In this document: piece after piece, positions 37,073 to 46,367 of the stretch
How the letters are laid out: each line of letters starts with the position of its first letter
How positions within the stretch are numbered: position 1 is the stretch's first letter
From: Massiliimalia massiliensis
GTDB taxonomy: Bacteria; Bacillota; Clostridia; Oscillospirales; Ruminococcaceae
Assembly: GCF_900155615.1 (NCBI RefSeq)
Contig: NZ_FUHT01000002.1
Coordinates: 186,001-250,000, forward strand
Direction of reading: 5' to 3'
Length of the DNA: 64,000 nt
Notes under the pieces: generated by a model
Database searches by the model: none
Seen by the model: the letters and a program-made list of their open reading frames with translations, nothing else
Told to the model about the DNA's origin: nothing
Made by a program: the position numbers and the translations under genes

Positions 37073-40000
37073 TCATCCGGTTACAACCTCGGCATGGCTT
37101 CCCTGTCTTCCCTTGCTGATCACAATTTTCTGCTCGATCCGTTCCTTCAGTTCATTTACATGGGAGATAATCCCTACCAGCCGGTCTGAATCCGTCAGCC
37201 CCTGCAGCGTCTCGACCGCCTGGGAAAGGGATTCCTCATCCAGCGAGCCGAATCCCTCGTCCACGAACATCGTTTCCAAACGGATACCGCCCGCAAAGCT
37301 CTGGATCATGTCAGAGAGTCCGAGCGCAAGCGCAAGGGACGCTTTAAAGGATTCCCCGCCGGACAACGACCTTACGCTCCGTTGTTTTCCGGTATACTGG
37401 TCAAAGACATCGATCTCCAACCCAGCAATACTCCTGAGATCTGCTGTTTCCTGCCGTTGTACCAGCTCATAGCGGTTTGAAGTCATCTTCAATAGGCGCT
37501 GGTTCGCACGGTATAGAATCTGCTGGAAATAGGCATTCTGAACAAAGAGCTCAAACGGGAGCTTCACCTTTTTCGAGAGCTCCCCGTTGGCAGTATCTGA
37601 AAGCTCCTTTTTCATGATATAGTCCCGCTCTGTCCGGGAAAGCGTTTCCCTGCCTGCCTGCAGGCGTTTTAACACACTGCGGTCTGTTTTCTCCTGATGA
37701 TGGAGCGACTGAATTTTTTCCCGGAGTCGAGACTCTCTTTCTTTCATCTCCTCCAGCAATCGTTCCAGCCCGTCCACCTGCTGTTTTTCTTTACCTGCAA
37801 GCTGGAGACCGAGCTGTTTTTCCTCAGCGGACGTCTTGGTATATTCCGTTTCAAACTGTTGGATTTGTCCTTCCAGCACAGGGATGTTTTCCTCCTGTTC
37901 CTTGGCGAGCTGATAAAGCGTCCCGTCTGAAAAACCGTTGTCCCGGAGCGCGGAGGTGAATTTTTCCTCAGCCTCCTCTAGCTGCCGGCCTAACGCGGCA
38001 AGCCGGAGCTGCTGTTCCTCAACAACCGCCTTTCCTCTGCCCGCCGAGTCATTCCATTTCTGCCATTCTCCCTGAACGGCAGAAAGATGCTCCTTTGACT
38101 CCTGCAGAGAAGCTTTCTTCTCCTTCCATTCCTGCCTGATCTGAGACTCTCCCAGCCCGGGCAGCCGGGCAGAAACCGCCTGATATTCGGTTTCCATCTG
38201 TTTATATAAAAGCTGCTCTGCTACAAGTCTCTGATCGAGGTGTTCTTTCTCTTTTGCCAGCTTCTCCTGCTTTGGCGCCAGTATCTGTTTTTGCTCTGAT
38301 AATTCTTGGAGCTGCTGCCTGGTCCGCAAAAGCTGCTGCTTCCGGCCTTCCAGTTTTTCTGCGGCCTCCGCCAGCGCACATTCCCGTTCCGTCAGTGCAT
38401 GAGACAGCAAAACGATATCCGAAGGCAGTCCGATTCCTTCCGCGCGGGATAACACTGTTTCTTCTCCCGACTGCATCTGCGCAAGAGCGGCCGCTGTCTC
38501 CTTGCTTGCCGACTGCCAGGCAGTACGCGCCGCTTCCAGCCTCTGCTTGGCTGCTTCTAGCTGCGCCTCGCTGGGTGCGGCTGTGCTGACAGCGGCCGGA
38601 GCAGGATGGCTGGTAGAGCCGCAAACCGGACAGGGCTTCCCAGCCTCCAGCGACTGTGCCAGCAGTCCGGCCTGTTCCCGGTAAAATGTCTGCTCCAGAC
38701 AGTCAAAGGCTTGCTTTTCCTGCTGGCAGGCCGTTTCCGTCTCCTCATACCGCCGGCTCAGAAGCAGATACCGCTTTCGCTGTCGTTCCAATTCATCAAA
38801 AGATTGACGGAGTGTATGCAGGGCTTCACGCTGAGCTCTATTTTTTTCCCACGCCGGCTCACAGTCCGCCAAAAGGCCAAGCCTTTCCTGTTGTTCCTCC
38901 GCCTGCTCTGTCACCGAACGTAATTGTTCTATCGTCCGTACAAGCTTTTCCTCATGGAATCTCTTTTCTTCCAGAAGAGTTTCAAAGCAGGCCTTTTGCC
39001 TGTCGGCTTTTTCTTTCAAGGTCTTTGCCTGCTCATACTGCGGGAATAGTTCCTCCAGTCTCCTGATTTCGTTCTGGAGCTGGGCACGCTGCGGCTCTTT
39101 TGCCTCCTCCTTCGATTTCTCCGCGAAAAGGCGGTCAGCCCTTTCTTCGGCCGTACGCAGTTTTTCCTGATTCTCCTCAAGCTGTGCCAGAAGCAGATCC
39201 TTCTCCCGTCCAATCCGTATGAGCTGTTCCTCTGCCGGCTTAACATAAAAGCTCGCTGCTTTTGCCCTTTTCAGAAGCTCTTTCCGTTCGTTCTGGCTTT
39301 CCCGTTCTCCTGCAAACCAGGCCAGCCTCTTTTTCGCTGCGTCCCACTGATCGAACAGCCGATTATCTCGCTTTGCCTCATTCACCTGTAACAGAAGCTG
39401 CTCCGCCTTTTGGCCTGCCTGCGTTAATTCGTCGCCCAAGGCCTGCTGACGTGCCGCCAGGAGCCGAAGATAGCCCGCAAGCTGTTCCTCCAGTTCAGGA
39501 AGGTCATAAATCTCTGCTGTTTCCTTCAGTCTCCGAAGTGATTCCGTCTCTTCTTCATCGGTTTCACAGAGAATTTCCTCTTTCAAATGCAGCAGAATCT
39601 GCTGCTGTTCCTCCCGCCTGCGTTTGCTTTGCAGCATTTCCTGTTTGAGTACAGCCTGCAGGCCGGCATACTGTTCCGTGTGAAATACCTTGCGGAATAT
39701 ATCCCCGCGTTCTTTGCTGTCGGCCAGCAAAAGCCGCAAAAATTCTCCCTGCGCCAGCATAGCGATTTGCTTAAACTGGCGGTAATTGATTCCAAGCAAA
39801 AGCTCAACCTGCTCTGTGACGGGATTGTATCCGGTATAGACCTTGTCCGGCGTATCCAACTGCGCATTGGCGCTTTGCGAAGTCATGCCGGTTCCGCTCT
39901 TTTTAGCGCGGTCATATTTCGGATTGCGCCTGATCCGATAGAGTTTGCCCAGATGGCTGAATGTGAGCTCCACCCAGGTTTCCTCCTCCGGCCCGGCAAA

Positions 40001-40207
40001 ATCGCTCCGCATGGTTTTTGTTTCGCGGACATCCCCGCTGCCCACCCCGAACAGAGCAAAGCAGATTGCATCGAAGATGGTTGTTTTCCCGGCCCCGGTA
40101 TCGCCGGTAATCAAAAACAATCCCTGTCCGGACAGCTTGGTAAAATCCACTGTCTCTTTCCCGGCATAAGGCCCAAAAGCACAGAGTGTCAGTTTGATCG
40201 GTTTCAT
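37073..40207 (-). CDS. sbcC: DNA double-strand break repair ATPase SbcC (Rad50-like)
   Basis: 1044 residues from the ATG at 40207, which overlaps the sbcD stop in an ATGA junction. Walker A GDTGAGKTTIFDA, long Gln/Glu-rich coiled coils with the zinc hook CPVC in the middle, the ABC signature LSGGESFKASLALALG and Walker B FVDEGFGSLDEE are all present. With SbcD it forms the exonuclease complex that opens hairpins and processes DNA ends. Confidence 0.97.
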   Translation of the reverse strand: MKPIKLTLCAFGPYAGKETVDFTKLSGQGLFLITGDTGAGKTTIFDAICFALFGVGSGDVRETKTMRSDFAGPEEETWVELTFSHLGKLYRIRRNPKYDRAKKSGTGMTSQSANAQLDTPDKVYTGYNPVTEQVELLLGINYRQFKQIAMLAQGEFLRLLLADSKERGDIFRKVFHTEQYAGLQAVLKQEMLQSKRRREEQQQILLHLKEEILCETDEEETESLRRLKETAEIYDLPELEEQLAGYLRLLAARQQALGDELTQAGQKAEQLLLQVNEAKRDNRLFDQWDAAKKRLAWFAGERESQNERKELLKRAKAASFYVKPAEEQLIRIGREKDLLLAQLEENQEKLRTAEERADRLFAEKSKEEAKEPQRAQLQNEIRRLEELFPQYEQAKTLKEKADRQKACFETLLEEKRFHEEKLVRTIEQLRSVTEQAEEQQERLGLLADCEPAWEKNRAQREALHTLRQSFDELERQRKRYLLLSRRYEETETACQQEKQAFDCLEQTFYREQAGLLAQSLEAGKPCPVCGSTSHPAPAAVSTAAPSEAQLEAAKQRLEAARTAWQSASKETAAALAQMQSGEETVLSRAEGIGLPSDIVLLSHALTERECALAEAAEKLEGRKQQLLRTRQQLQELSEQKQILAPKQEKLAKEKEHLDQRLVAEQLLYKQMETEYQAVSARLPGLGESQIRQEWKEKKASLQESKEHLSAVQGEWQKWNDSAGRGKAVVEEQQLRLAALGRQLEEAEEKFTSALRDNGFSDGTLYQLAKEQEENIPVLEGQIQQFETEYTKTSAEEKQLGLQLAGKEKQQVDGLERLLEEMKERESRLREKIQSLHHQEKTDRSVLKRLQAGRETLSRTERDYIMKKELSDTANGELSKKVKLPFELFVQNAYFQQILYRANQRLLKMTSNRYELVQRQETADLRSIAGLEIDVFDQYTGKQRSVRSLSGGESFKASLALALGLSDMIQSFAGGIRLETMFVDEGFGSLDEESLSQAVETLQGLTDSDRLVGIISHVNELKERIEQKIVISKGRQGSHAEVVTG

Positions 40208-41355
40208 CTCTCCACCTCCCCAATCTGCCGGATACATTGCTCCAAAAACTGTTTCTGAGCCTCGTCCATCGGTCGGTTGTTTTGATTCTGGTAAAATTCA
40301 GAAAACAGGCTGTCCATAGAGCGTTCCTCTACCGCCTCCTGTGTGAAAAAACCATATTCCTCCGAATCCTGGCTCCGTTTGTTCTCAAACTCTAATTGCA
40401 TCACATTGGGATAAACCCTCCTCAGCTTGCCAATCGCATCCAGAATAGTATCCTCGTCTGTCAAGGTGACATGAAGGTAATCATTCCGGTCAGCTAAAGC
40501 GGCAACCTCTTCCGACAGCAGCTCCTCCAGTCTGCCCCTGATTTTCCGCATATCGCGCAGAGGATGCATCGGGATCAGGCGAACCGAAACTATCCCCTTT
40601 TCCCGCAGTTCTACAAGGCAGACAGATTTTTGATGTCTGCATTCCGAGAAGGAATATTTTAGCGGCGACCCGCTGTAGCGCACGGTATCCCGGCCAATCC
40701 GCTGCGGGCCATGAATATGCCCCAGGGCTACGTAGTCAAACCCGTCAAATACAGAAACATCAATCTGATCCACACCGCCCAGTGAGATCAATTCGGAATC
40801 AGACTGCTCCGGGGAAACTCCGCCTGCCGTAATAAACTGATGGGCAACCAGTATATTGCGTTCATCCGGCCGAACAGGCAGCTCCCTAAGCACCTCCTCC
40901 ATCGCTTCCTGATAGCTTTCACAGTGGGTTTGGAGGGCGCCGTTCACAATCCCGGGCTTCAGAAAGGGAACCAAATGCACATGCACCGGCCCGTATTCGT
41001 CAGAAAGGGTATGGGTTAAAGCTGTGCCATGATAGCTCCCTGCAATATATACCTGCTGATTCTGCAGAATCCGGCTGGCATAGTCGAGCCGTTCCGGAGA
41101 ATCATGGTTTCCGCTCAGAAAAAAAACAGGTTTTCCCTGCTCCGTCAGCCGGGTCAGGAACCAGTCAAAGAGTTCCACTGCCTCTGCCGACGGTATAGTT
41201 TTATCATAGATATCTCCTGCGATCAGGATTGCGTCCGCCGCTTCCCGGACGGCGACGGCCAAAATCTGCGCCAGGATATGACGTTGATCCTCCAGCATGG
41301 AAAAGCCGTTTACCCGCTTTCCAATATGCAAATCTGAACAGTGAAGCAATCTCAC
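40204..41355 (-). CDS. sbcD: Exonuclease subunit SbcD (Mre11-like)
   Basis: 383 residues from a GTG at 41355 with AGGAGG 9 nt upstream. The metallophosphoesterase motifs DLHIGK, GDIYD, GNHDSPERL and ALGHIHGPQ are intact; they bind the two catalytic Mn2+ ions. It pairs with SbcC, encoded immediately downstream with a 4-nt overlap. Its start lies within 5 nt of the preceding small gene, so the three form one operon. Confidence 0.96.
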   Translation of the reverse strand: MRLLHCSDLHIGKRVNGFSMLEDQRHILAQILAVAVREAADAILIAGDIYDKTIPSAEAVELFDWFLTRLTEQGKPVFFLSGNHDSPERLDYASRILQNQQVYIAGSYHGTALTHTLSDEYGPVHVHLVPFLKPGIVNGALQTHCESYQEAMEEVLRELPVRPDERNILVAHQFITAGGVSPEQSDSELISLGGVDQIDVSVFDGFDYVALGHIHGPQRIGRDTVRYSGSPLKYSFSECRHQKSVCLVELREKGIVSVRLIPMHPLRDMRKIRGRLEELLSEEVAALADRNDYLHVTLTDEDTILDAIGKLRRVYPNVMQLEFENKRSQDSEEYGFFTQEAVEERSMDSLFSEFYQNQNNRPMDEAQKQFLEQCIRQIGEVER

Positions 41356-41359
41356 CTTT

Positions 41360-41614
41360 TTATTCCTCCTGTCGGTCTTGTTTTGGTTCCATATATTCCC
41401 TTTTCCCACAGTTCGGGCATTGGATTATCTTTCCTTCCACTGCATTGACGGAAAAAATCATTTTTAATACCTTAGGTCTAAACGAACAGCCGCATTTGGG
41501 GCAGGTGAAATGCTCCCTGCGGTAAAACCGGAGATAACTGACCGCCGCATAAATCATTGCCGCTGCCAGTACAGCCAGCCCAATTATGAAGATCATGAGC
41601 GTCACCGTTGTCAT
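41360..41614 (-). CDS. Small membrane protein with a C-terminal zinc ribbon
   Basis: 84 residues from the ATG at 41614, which has GGGAGG about 9 nt upstream. One membrane helix (VTLMIFIIGLAVLAAAMIYA) at the N-terminus is followed by a basic segment and a two-knuckle zinc ribbon (CPKCG...CPNCGK). Function unknown. It is first in the operon with sbcD and sbcC, and its stop is directly before the sbcD start. The zinc-ribbon theme continues in the next operon upstream. Confidence 0.75.
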   Translation of the reverse strand: MTTVTLMIFIIGLAVLAAAMIYAAVSYLRFYRREHFTCPKCGCSFRPKVLKMIFSVNAVEGKIIQCPNCGKREYMEPKQDRQEE

Positions 41615-41682
41615 TCCCATTCCCCTCCCCTGTCCTTTATTATTGTACCACGATCCGTACGGTTTCGAAAGACCCGAAAAAG

Positions 41683-41714
41683 AAAAAGCATATTGCGGCT
41701 GCAATATGCTTTTA
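41683..41714 (-). terminator. Terminator after the SPFH gene
   Basis: AAAGCATATTGC and GCAATATGCTTT form a 12-bp stem with a 4-nt loop, followed by a pyrimidine-rich U tract on the minus strand, just after the SPFH-gene stop. Confidence 0.85.
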
Positions 41715-41720
41715 ATCGCT

Positions 41721-43031
41721 TTATTCCCGGACAGCGTCCTCTTCGCCAAAGGGGTCTCCGCACTCCGGGCAGAACTTGGGCGGATGCGCCGGATCTTCCG
41801 GTTCCCAGCCGCATTTGTCGCATCGGTAAAGCAGTGCGCCGGCCGGCTTTTTCGTACCGCACTCCATACAGAATTTACCCTTATTCATTGTTTTGCATTC
41901 CGGGCATTCCCATCCATCGGCCTTAGGCTGCGGCTTTGGTTTTCCACATTCCATGCAGAATTTTCCAGTACATTTTGCACCGCATTCACAGGTCCAGCTA
42001 TCGTCTTTAGGCGCTTCCTGCTTTGCCTGTTCCTCCGCTTGCTGCTGTCCCATCGCAAACATCTGCGCTGCGTTGGTTCCGCCTCCAGACTGCTGGGCAA
42101 AACCCATTCCCATAAACCCAGTCATGGCGCCGGCAGAGTTTTCAGCCGCTTTTTCCATCGCATTTGCCTGCGCAGTTCCCATTCTTGCGCCCATCATGTT
42201 CATATTGGTATAGACTCGGGATTCCTGGAACTCTGCAATCTTTTTCGCAGATTCGTCATCCACGGTAATCTGCGCCATGGCAACGCTGACAATGCTGATC
42301 CCACGGCGTTCCTCCCATTCCGGGGAAAGCTCCGCGTTCACCGCCTCGCCCAGCTCTTTTGGATAATTGATGAGCTGGTCATAGGAAATTCCCTTCATGG
42401 CAATTTTTCCCAAAGCCGGCTGCATGGCTGACATCATCTCAAATTTGAGCTGCTCGTCAATCCGGGCACGGGTAAAATCACCGATCGTGGTGCCGCATAC
42501 ATTTTCAAAGAAAAGCATGGGGTTGGTGATCCGGTAGGAGTAATTACCGTATCCTTTTACCCTTACAGTAAATCCGAATTCCCCGTCACGGAACGGAACG
42601 TCCCCAATGCCAATCCGATTGCCAATAATTTCCTTCATATTAATATAAAAGATTTTCATTGTGTTGGTAGACTGTCCGCCTGCTCTGAATCGGGTAAGCA
42701 TTGTTTTAAAGCTGTCTCCGATATCCTTTACACCGTTCCCCAAGAAGGACGGCTCCAATGTGCTGTCATACCGGTACTGGCCCGGCTCAGCGCAGAAATC
42801 ATGCACCTTGCCGTTCTCCACTAAAATTGCGCACTGGCCGATGCCGACATCGAACACCGACCCATTGGTAATGACATTTTCACTTGCATTGTTGACAACT
42901 CCCTGGCGCAGCACCTTCATCGCCGGACGCAGCAGAACATATTCCGGAATTTCATCACACCGGAAATAGTCGACGACCTGATCCTTGAATGTCGTGCTGA
43001 TCGCGCTGGTTGCCATTTTAATAAAACCCAT
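41721..43031 (-). CDS. SPFH-domain protein with C-terminal zinc ribbons (YdjI-like)
   Basis: 436 residues. The first ~300 form an SPFH/flotillin-like domain resembling the virion-core-protein-like YdjI family (KDQVVDYFRCDEIPEYVLLRP, GSVFDVGIGQCAILVENGKV). A Met/Gly/Gln-rich linker leads to three or four CxxC knuckles (CECGAKCTGKFCMECGK, CPECKTMNKGKFCMECG, CDKCGW...CPECGD). In Bacillus subtilis, YdjI works with PspA in membrane stress; a comparable scaffold role here is inference. It is the last gene of a three-gene operon whose members all have zinc knuckles. AAGGTG precedes the ATG. Confidence 0.88.
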   Translation of the reverse strand: MGFIKMATSAISTTFKDQVVDYFRCDEIPEYVLLRPAMKVLRQGVVNNASENVITNGSVFDVGIGQCAILVENGKVHDFCAEPGQYRYDSTLEPSFLGNGVKDIGDSFKTMLTRFRAGGQSTNTMKIFYINMKEIIGNRIGIGDVPFRDGEFGFTVRVKGYGNYSYRITNPMLFFENVCGTTIGDFTRARIDEQLKFEMMSAMQPALGKIAMKGISYDQLINYPKELGEAVNAELSPEWEERRGISIVSVAMAQITVDDESAKKIAEFQESRVYTNMNMMGARMGTAQANAMEKAAENSAGAMTGFMGMGFAQQSGGGTNAAQMFAMGQQQAEEQAKQEAPKDDSWTCECGAKCTGKFCMECGKPKPQPKADGWECPECKTMNKGKFCMECGTKKPAGALLYRCDKCGWEPEDPAHPPKFCPECGDPFGEEDAVRE

Positions 43032-43061
43032 AGTGGTTCACACCTTTCTCTATCTCATGAT

Positions 43062-43601
43062 CTATTGAAAGCTCATATTATGGATACGGACTACCTTCCA
43101 TTCAGGTGCCCATCCGGATCCGCAGTACTCACAGCGCCGAACGCCCATATTCCGGATAGGGGCTCCGCAGAAACCACATCGGCTTGCATTCCCCAAATCG
43201 AACCCACAGCCATATTCTGTTTCAAAAAGAGCTTCGTGTTTCTCGACTTCATTCCCGTTCTCCACTTCCATCACCAACATGGTCTGGAACAGGATAGAGG
43301 CGCCGGCCTGCCTTCTCTGATAGCCCAGTACTACCATGCCATGCGATACAAACCGTTTAATTTTCTCGCCCTTGTGTTCTTCCTCAAGCTTCGTAGCTCC
43401 ATAGTCTGTCACCGCCGCTTTTGCCGGTTCCAGCTGGAAGTCAGGAAAATCCCGCAGGATCGCCGGCATATAAGCCGCGTCATTTCCGGTCAGTCTATAA
43501 GACAGCGACCCATCCTCATCCTTGTCATCAGACGCCGCAACTGCAACTGCCGCGGCGACCGTTATTAAAGCAGCTGAAGCCAGCTTATCAAATAAAGCCA
43601 T
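43062..43601 (-). CDS. Zinc-ribbon protein of unknown function
   Basis: 179 residues. A short hydrophobic N-terminal segment (LASAALITVAAAVAVAAS) may be a membrane anchor or signal. The middle is a compact alpha/beta domain, and a two-knuckle zinc ribbon ends the protein (CGFCGAPIRNMGVRRCEYCG). I do not recognise the family. It sits between the Tim44-like and SPFH genes with short gaps, so the three are probably expressed together. GGAGAG precedes the ATG. Confidence 0.75.
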   Translation of the reverse strand: MALFDKLASAALITVAAAVAVAASDDKDEDGSLSYRLTGNDAAYMPAILRDFPDFQLEPAKAAVTDYGATKLEEEHKGEKIKRFVSHGMVVLGYQRRQAGASILFQTMLVMEVENGNEVEKHEALFETEYGCGFDLGNASRCGFCGAPIRNMGVRRCEYCGSGWAPEWKVVRIHNMSFQ

Positions 43602-43616
43602 CTGTATTTCTCTCCT

Positions 43617-44609
43617 TTATGGCTGAATCCGCACACCGCCCGGACCAATCGGCACACCGGGTTTGACTCCCATCATATCACTGAGCACCCAGTCATGCTG
43701 GCCGGTTGTGATAATATGCCCGCAGAACTCGCATTTGCCGGAGCTGGTAATCTCTACCGGAGCACCGCAGTGCGGACATTCGATCGTCTTTTTCTCGCCC
43801 GTTGCTTCACCGGTTGTCAGTCCGGTTTTCCTCATAAAGGTCAGGATATACTGCAGGTAGCAGGGGCGTTCCTTATTTCCTTTAATCACAGCGCCGGTGC
43901 GGTCGTCTACAATATAGTCGTTCATCCGAACCGCCATATAAACCTTTAGATATTCGTATTCCTTATCCCGGTTATAGGCATAGAAATAAGCGTGGTTAAT
44001 ATTAATCCGTTCAATCACATTTGTACGGCCCATATTTTTATATTCCTGAAGCTGTTTTGCATGCTGCTGATATAGGGATTCCTTTTCAAACGGGCGGATC
44101 TTTTCCCAATCCTTTTCCGTCCATGCCTCCTGAAGGGTAATGAATACTTCCTTCGTCCATCCCAAAAACTCATCCATACTGAAATTCGGGTCATATTTCC
44201 TCAGCGCCGAAGCAATTTGCGCTGTATTATCGGGTACCTTCGGCATCCCTGCTGAGCTTCCCATATTAGAAGCAGTTCTTGCCCCTGTTCTAGCGGCATC
44301 CTTCTTTTTAGCGCTTTTGTAGAGCAAAAATAATACTATAATCCCAATTCCAACTACAAAGACCGGAAGGCTAAAGCTGCCGCCGCCTCCGCTGCTGCTT
44401 CCTCCGCCGGCCCAAGCGCCGGTATTATCGTCATCGTCCCAGCCCCAGTCAGTGGTGCCGCCGCCCCAGTCTCCGCCGCCGTCACCGTAATCATTAAAGT
44501 TCCCGACGTCTACCGGATGCGTTTGTACCGCATCCGCGGATACTAAAACAGCTCCTGCTGAAAACAAGAGACAAGAAAGCATTATCAGCAGAAAAAATAA
44601 CCGTTTCAT
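43617..44609 (-). CDS. Tim44-like membrane protein with zinc ribbon
   Basis: 330 residues. A signal peptide or first helix (LFFLLIMLSCLLFSAGAVLVSA) is followed by a Gly/Asp/Trp-rich low-complexity stretch, a second helix (FVVGIGIIVLFLLY), then a Tim44-like domain (NFSMDEFLGWTKEVFITLQEAW, typical of PF04280), and a terminal zinc ribbon (CPHCGAPVEI...CEFCGHI). In mitochondria the domain binds membranes and import motors; the bacterial role is unclear. It is first in the operon, behind a good promoter, and by analogy with ydjG could anchor the SPFH partner at the membrane (inference). Confidence 0.85.
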   Translation of the reverse strand: MKRLFFLLIMLSCLLFSAGAVLVSADAVQTHPVDVGNFNDYGDGGGDWGGGTTDWGWDDDDNTGAWAGGGSSSGGGGSFSLPVFVVGIGIIVLFLLYKSAKKKDAARTGARTASNMGSSAGMPKVPDNTAQIASALRKYDPNFSMDEFLGWTKEVFITLQEAWTEKDWEKIRPFEKESLYQQHAKQLQEYKNMGRTNVIERININHAYFYAYNRDKEYEYLKVYMAVRMNDYIVDDRTGAVIKGNKERPCYLQYILTFMRKTGLTTGEATGEKKTIECPHCGAPVEITSSGKCEFCGHIITTGQHDWVLSDMMGVKPGVPIGPGGVRIQP

Positions 44610-44641
44610 CCCTTCTCCCCTTTCTGGTTCTTTTCTTTTTT

Positions 44642-44670
44642 ATCATATCGTAAAAGCTCTATAATTGCAA
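44642..44670 (-). promoter_or_regulatory. Promoter of the Tim44-like/SPFH operon
   Basis: TTGCAA (44665-44670), a 17-nt spacer and TATGAT (44642-44647) on the minus strand, about 30 nt upstream of the first start codon. Confidence 0.7.
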
Positions 44671-44712
44671 GTAAAACCAGTTATTTCTAATCCTGTATGA
44701 ACAGTTTAGATG

Positions 44713-44760
44713 AAAAAGAAAAGCGGCTTTTGGTAAAATGCCAAAAGCCGCTTTTCTTAT
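44713..44760 (-). terminator. Terminator after the GH1 gene
   Basis: An 18-bp stem (AAGAAAAGCGGCTTTTGG with its complement, 7-nt loop) overlaps the gene's stop codon and has U residues on both strands. Confidence 0.9.
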
Positions 44761-46103
44761 TTCTCAAATCCATTATGTTTAATGACATCCGCATACCACC
44801 GGCCGCTTTTTTTGATGGTGCGCTGTTTGGTTTCATAATCCACATAAATAATTCCAAAGCGCTTGGAATATCCCAATGCCCACTCGAAATTATCCATCAG
44901 AGACCAGAGATAATACGCCTGGACATTCGCTCCGTCCTCAATTGCACGATGCACATCGGAAAGATAACGGTAAAGGAACTCAATCCGATTGTTATCCTCT
45001 ACCTCTCCATTATGATCCATCAGGTCACGGAAAGCAGCGCCGTTTTCTGTGATATAGATTTTGACGCCTCCGTAGTCCTCGGTCAGGCGCATCAAGAGAT
45101 CATACATCCCTTCCGGGTTGATTCCCCAGCCCATTTCGGTGAAATCGTCGCCAAAATTTTCTTCCTTCGCTTCCAGCGGCCAATTATTCGCGTCTTTGCT
45201 TACCTGAACACTGAAATAGTTATTTAACCCTAAAAAGTCAATCGGCTGCATCATTTCAGCCAAATCCTTTGAATCAAATTTCGGCATAATTCCCTTTTCC
45301 TGGTAGCACTGTACCGCTTCCCGCGGGTAACAGCCCTTAAAAATCGGATCAGCAAACCAACGGTTCCAAGCCGCATGGCAAAGTTCCGCCTTTGTACGAT
45401 CCTCTACAGAGTCTGTTTTGGGATAGTTGTAGTTCATATTGAGGGTAATCCCGATTGCAGCCCTTAATCCAGTCGCGCGAAAGGCTTTTACCGTCCTTCC
45501 ATGCGCCAGCAGCAGATGATGCGCAACCAGAAGCGCAGTGCCAAAATCATGATATCCCGGCGCGTGGCGGCCAACCCAGTTGCCGAGGAAAGAGGTGCAG
45601 TATGGCTCATTCAAGGTGATCCAATAAGCCACCAGGTCGCCCAGCTCCTGGAACATCAGATTCGCATACTCCACAAAGTAATCAACCACCTTCCGGTTTG
45701 CCCAGCCGCCGATTTCCTGCAGCTTCTGCGGCAAATCCCAGTGATAAAGGGTAACGGCAGCCTGAATGCCATTTTTCTTGAGCAGGGTTAAAAGCTTCTT
45801 ATAGAACTTGATTCCATCCGGATTTGGTTTCCCAAACCCCTCCGGAAAAATTCTCGGCCAAGCGATAGACAGCCGGTAGGTTTTTAGCCCCAGCTCCTTC
45901 ATCAGCTTGACGTCCTCTTCATAATGGTGATAATGGTCGCATCCGTCGTCCCCGGATGTACCGTCTTCTATATTGCCCGGCGTACGGCAATAACGGTCCC
46001 AGATAGACTCTCCCCGCCCGCCTAAATTATATGCACCTTCAATCTGGTAAGAAGCCGTCGCAGCTCCCCAAAGGAAATTGTCCGGAAATTTTATCATTGA
46101 CAT
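44757..46103 (-). CDS. Glycoside hydrolase family 1 beta-glucosidase / 6-phospho-beta-glucosidase
   Basis: 448 residues, the GH1 length. The start FPDNFLWGAATASYQIEGA is the family signature; the acid/base Glu is in YWITLNEPYC and the nucleophile Glu in IYITENGAA. Lack of a signal peptide indicates cytosolic action on imported beta-glucosides. No PTS or ABC transporter is adjacent, so phosphorylated or free substrate cannot be decided. GAGGAGG precedes the start. Confidence 0.96.
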   Translation of the reverse strand: MSMIKFPDNFLWGAATASYQIEGAYNLGGRGESIWDRYCRTPGNIEDGTSGDDGCDHYHHYEEDVKLMKELGLKTYRLSIAWPRIFPEGFGKPNPDGIKFYKKLLTLLKKNGIQAAVTLYHWDLPQKLQEIGGWANRKVVDYFVEYANLMFQELGDLVAYWITLNEPYCTSFLGNWVGRHAPGYHDFGTALLVAHHLLLAHGRTVKAFRATGLRAAIGITLNMNYNYPKTDSVEDRTKAELCHAAWNRWFADPIFKGCYPREAVQCYQEKGIMPKFDSKDLAEMMQPIDFLGLNNYFSVQVSKDANNWPLEAKEENFGDDFTEMGWGINPEGMYDLLMRLTEDYGGVKIYITENGAAFRDLMDHNGEVEDNNRIEFLYRYLSDVHRAIEDGANVQAYYLWSLMDNFEWALGYSKRFGIIYVDYETKQRTIKKSGRWYADVIKHNGFEK

Positions 46104-46137
46104 GGCTGATTCCTCCTCGTCTCATCTCGGTAACCCC

Positions 46138-46166
46138 ATCTTATCACATTCAATATGGAAAAACAA
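46138..46166 (-). promoter_or_regulatory. Promoter of the GH1 gene
   Basis: TTGTTT (46161-46166), a 17-nt spacer and TAAGAT (46138-46143) on the minus strand. No operator palindrome was recognised. Confidence 0.6.
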
Positions 46167-46302
46167 TGTAATTTTTCTCTTTTGGCTTGTCAGTAATTGT
46201 AATTATTTCCTTTCTTTTCCTTATTATTTTGCATCTTTTCCAAAAACGGACAAAGGCTTTAATTGATTTTCCACAAAACTATTCTATTTGTTCAAAATAT
46301 AA

Positions 46303-46331
46303 TTAACAAAATTTCATAATTCATTTATAAT
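46303..46331 (+). promoter_or_regulatory. Promoter of the DUF4234-like gene
   Basis: TTAACA (46303-46308), a 17-nt spacer and TATAAT (46326-46331), about 37 nt before the ATG. Confidence 0.75.
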
Positions 46332-46367
46332 CCAAGCATCATAATTCATTGAAAAGGGTGAGTACAT

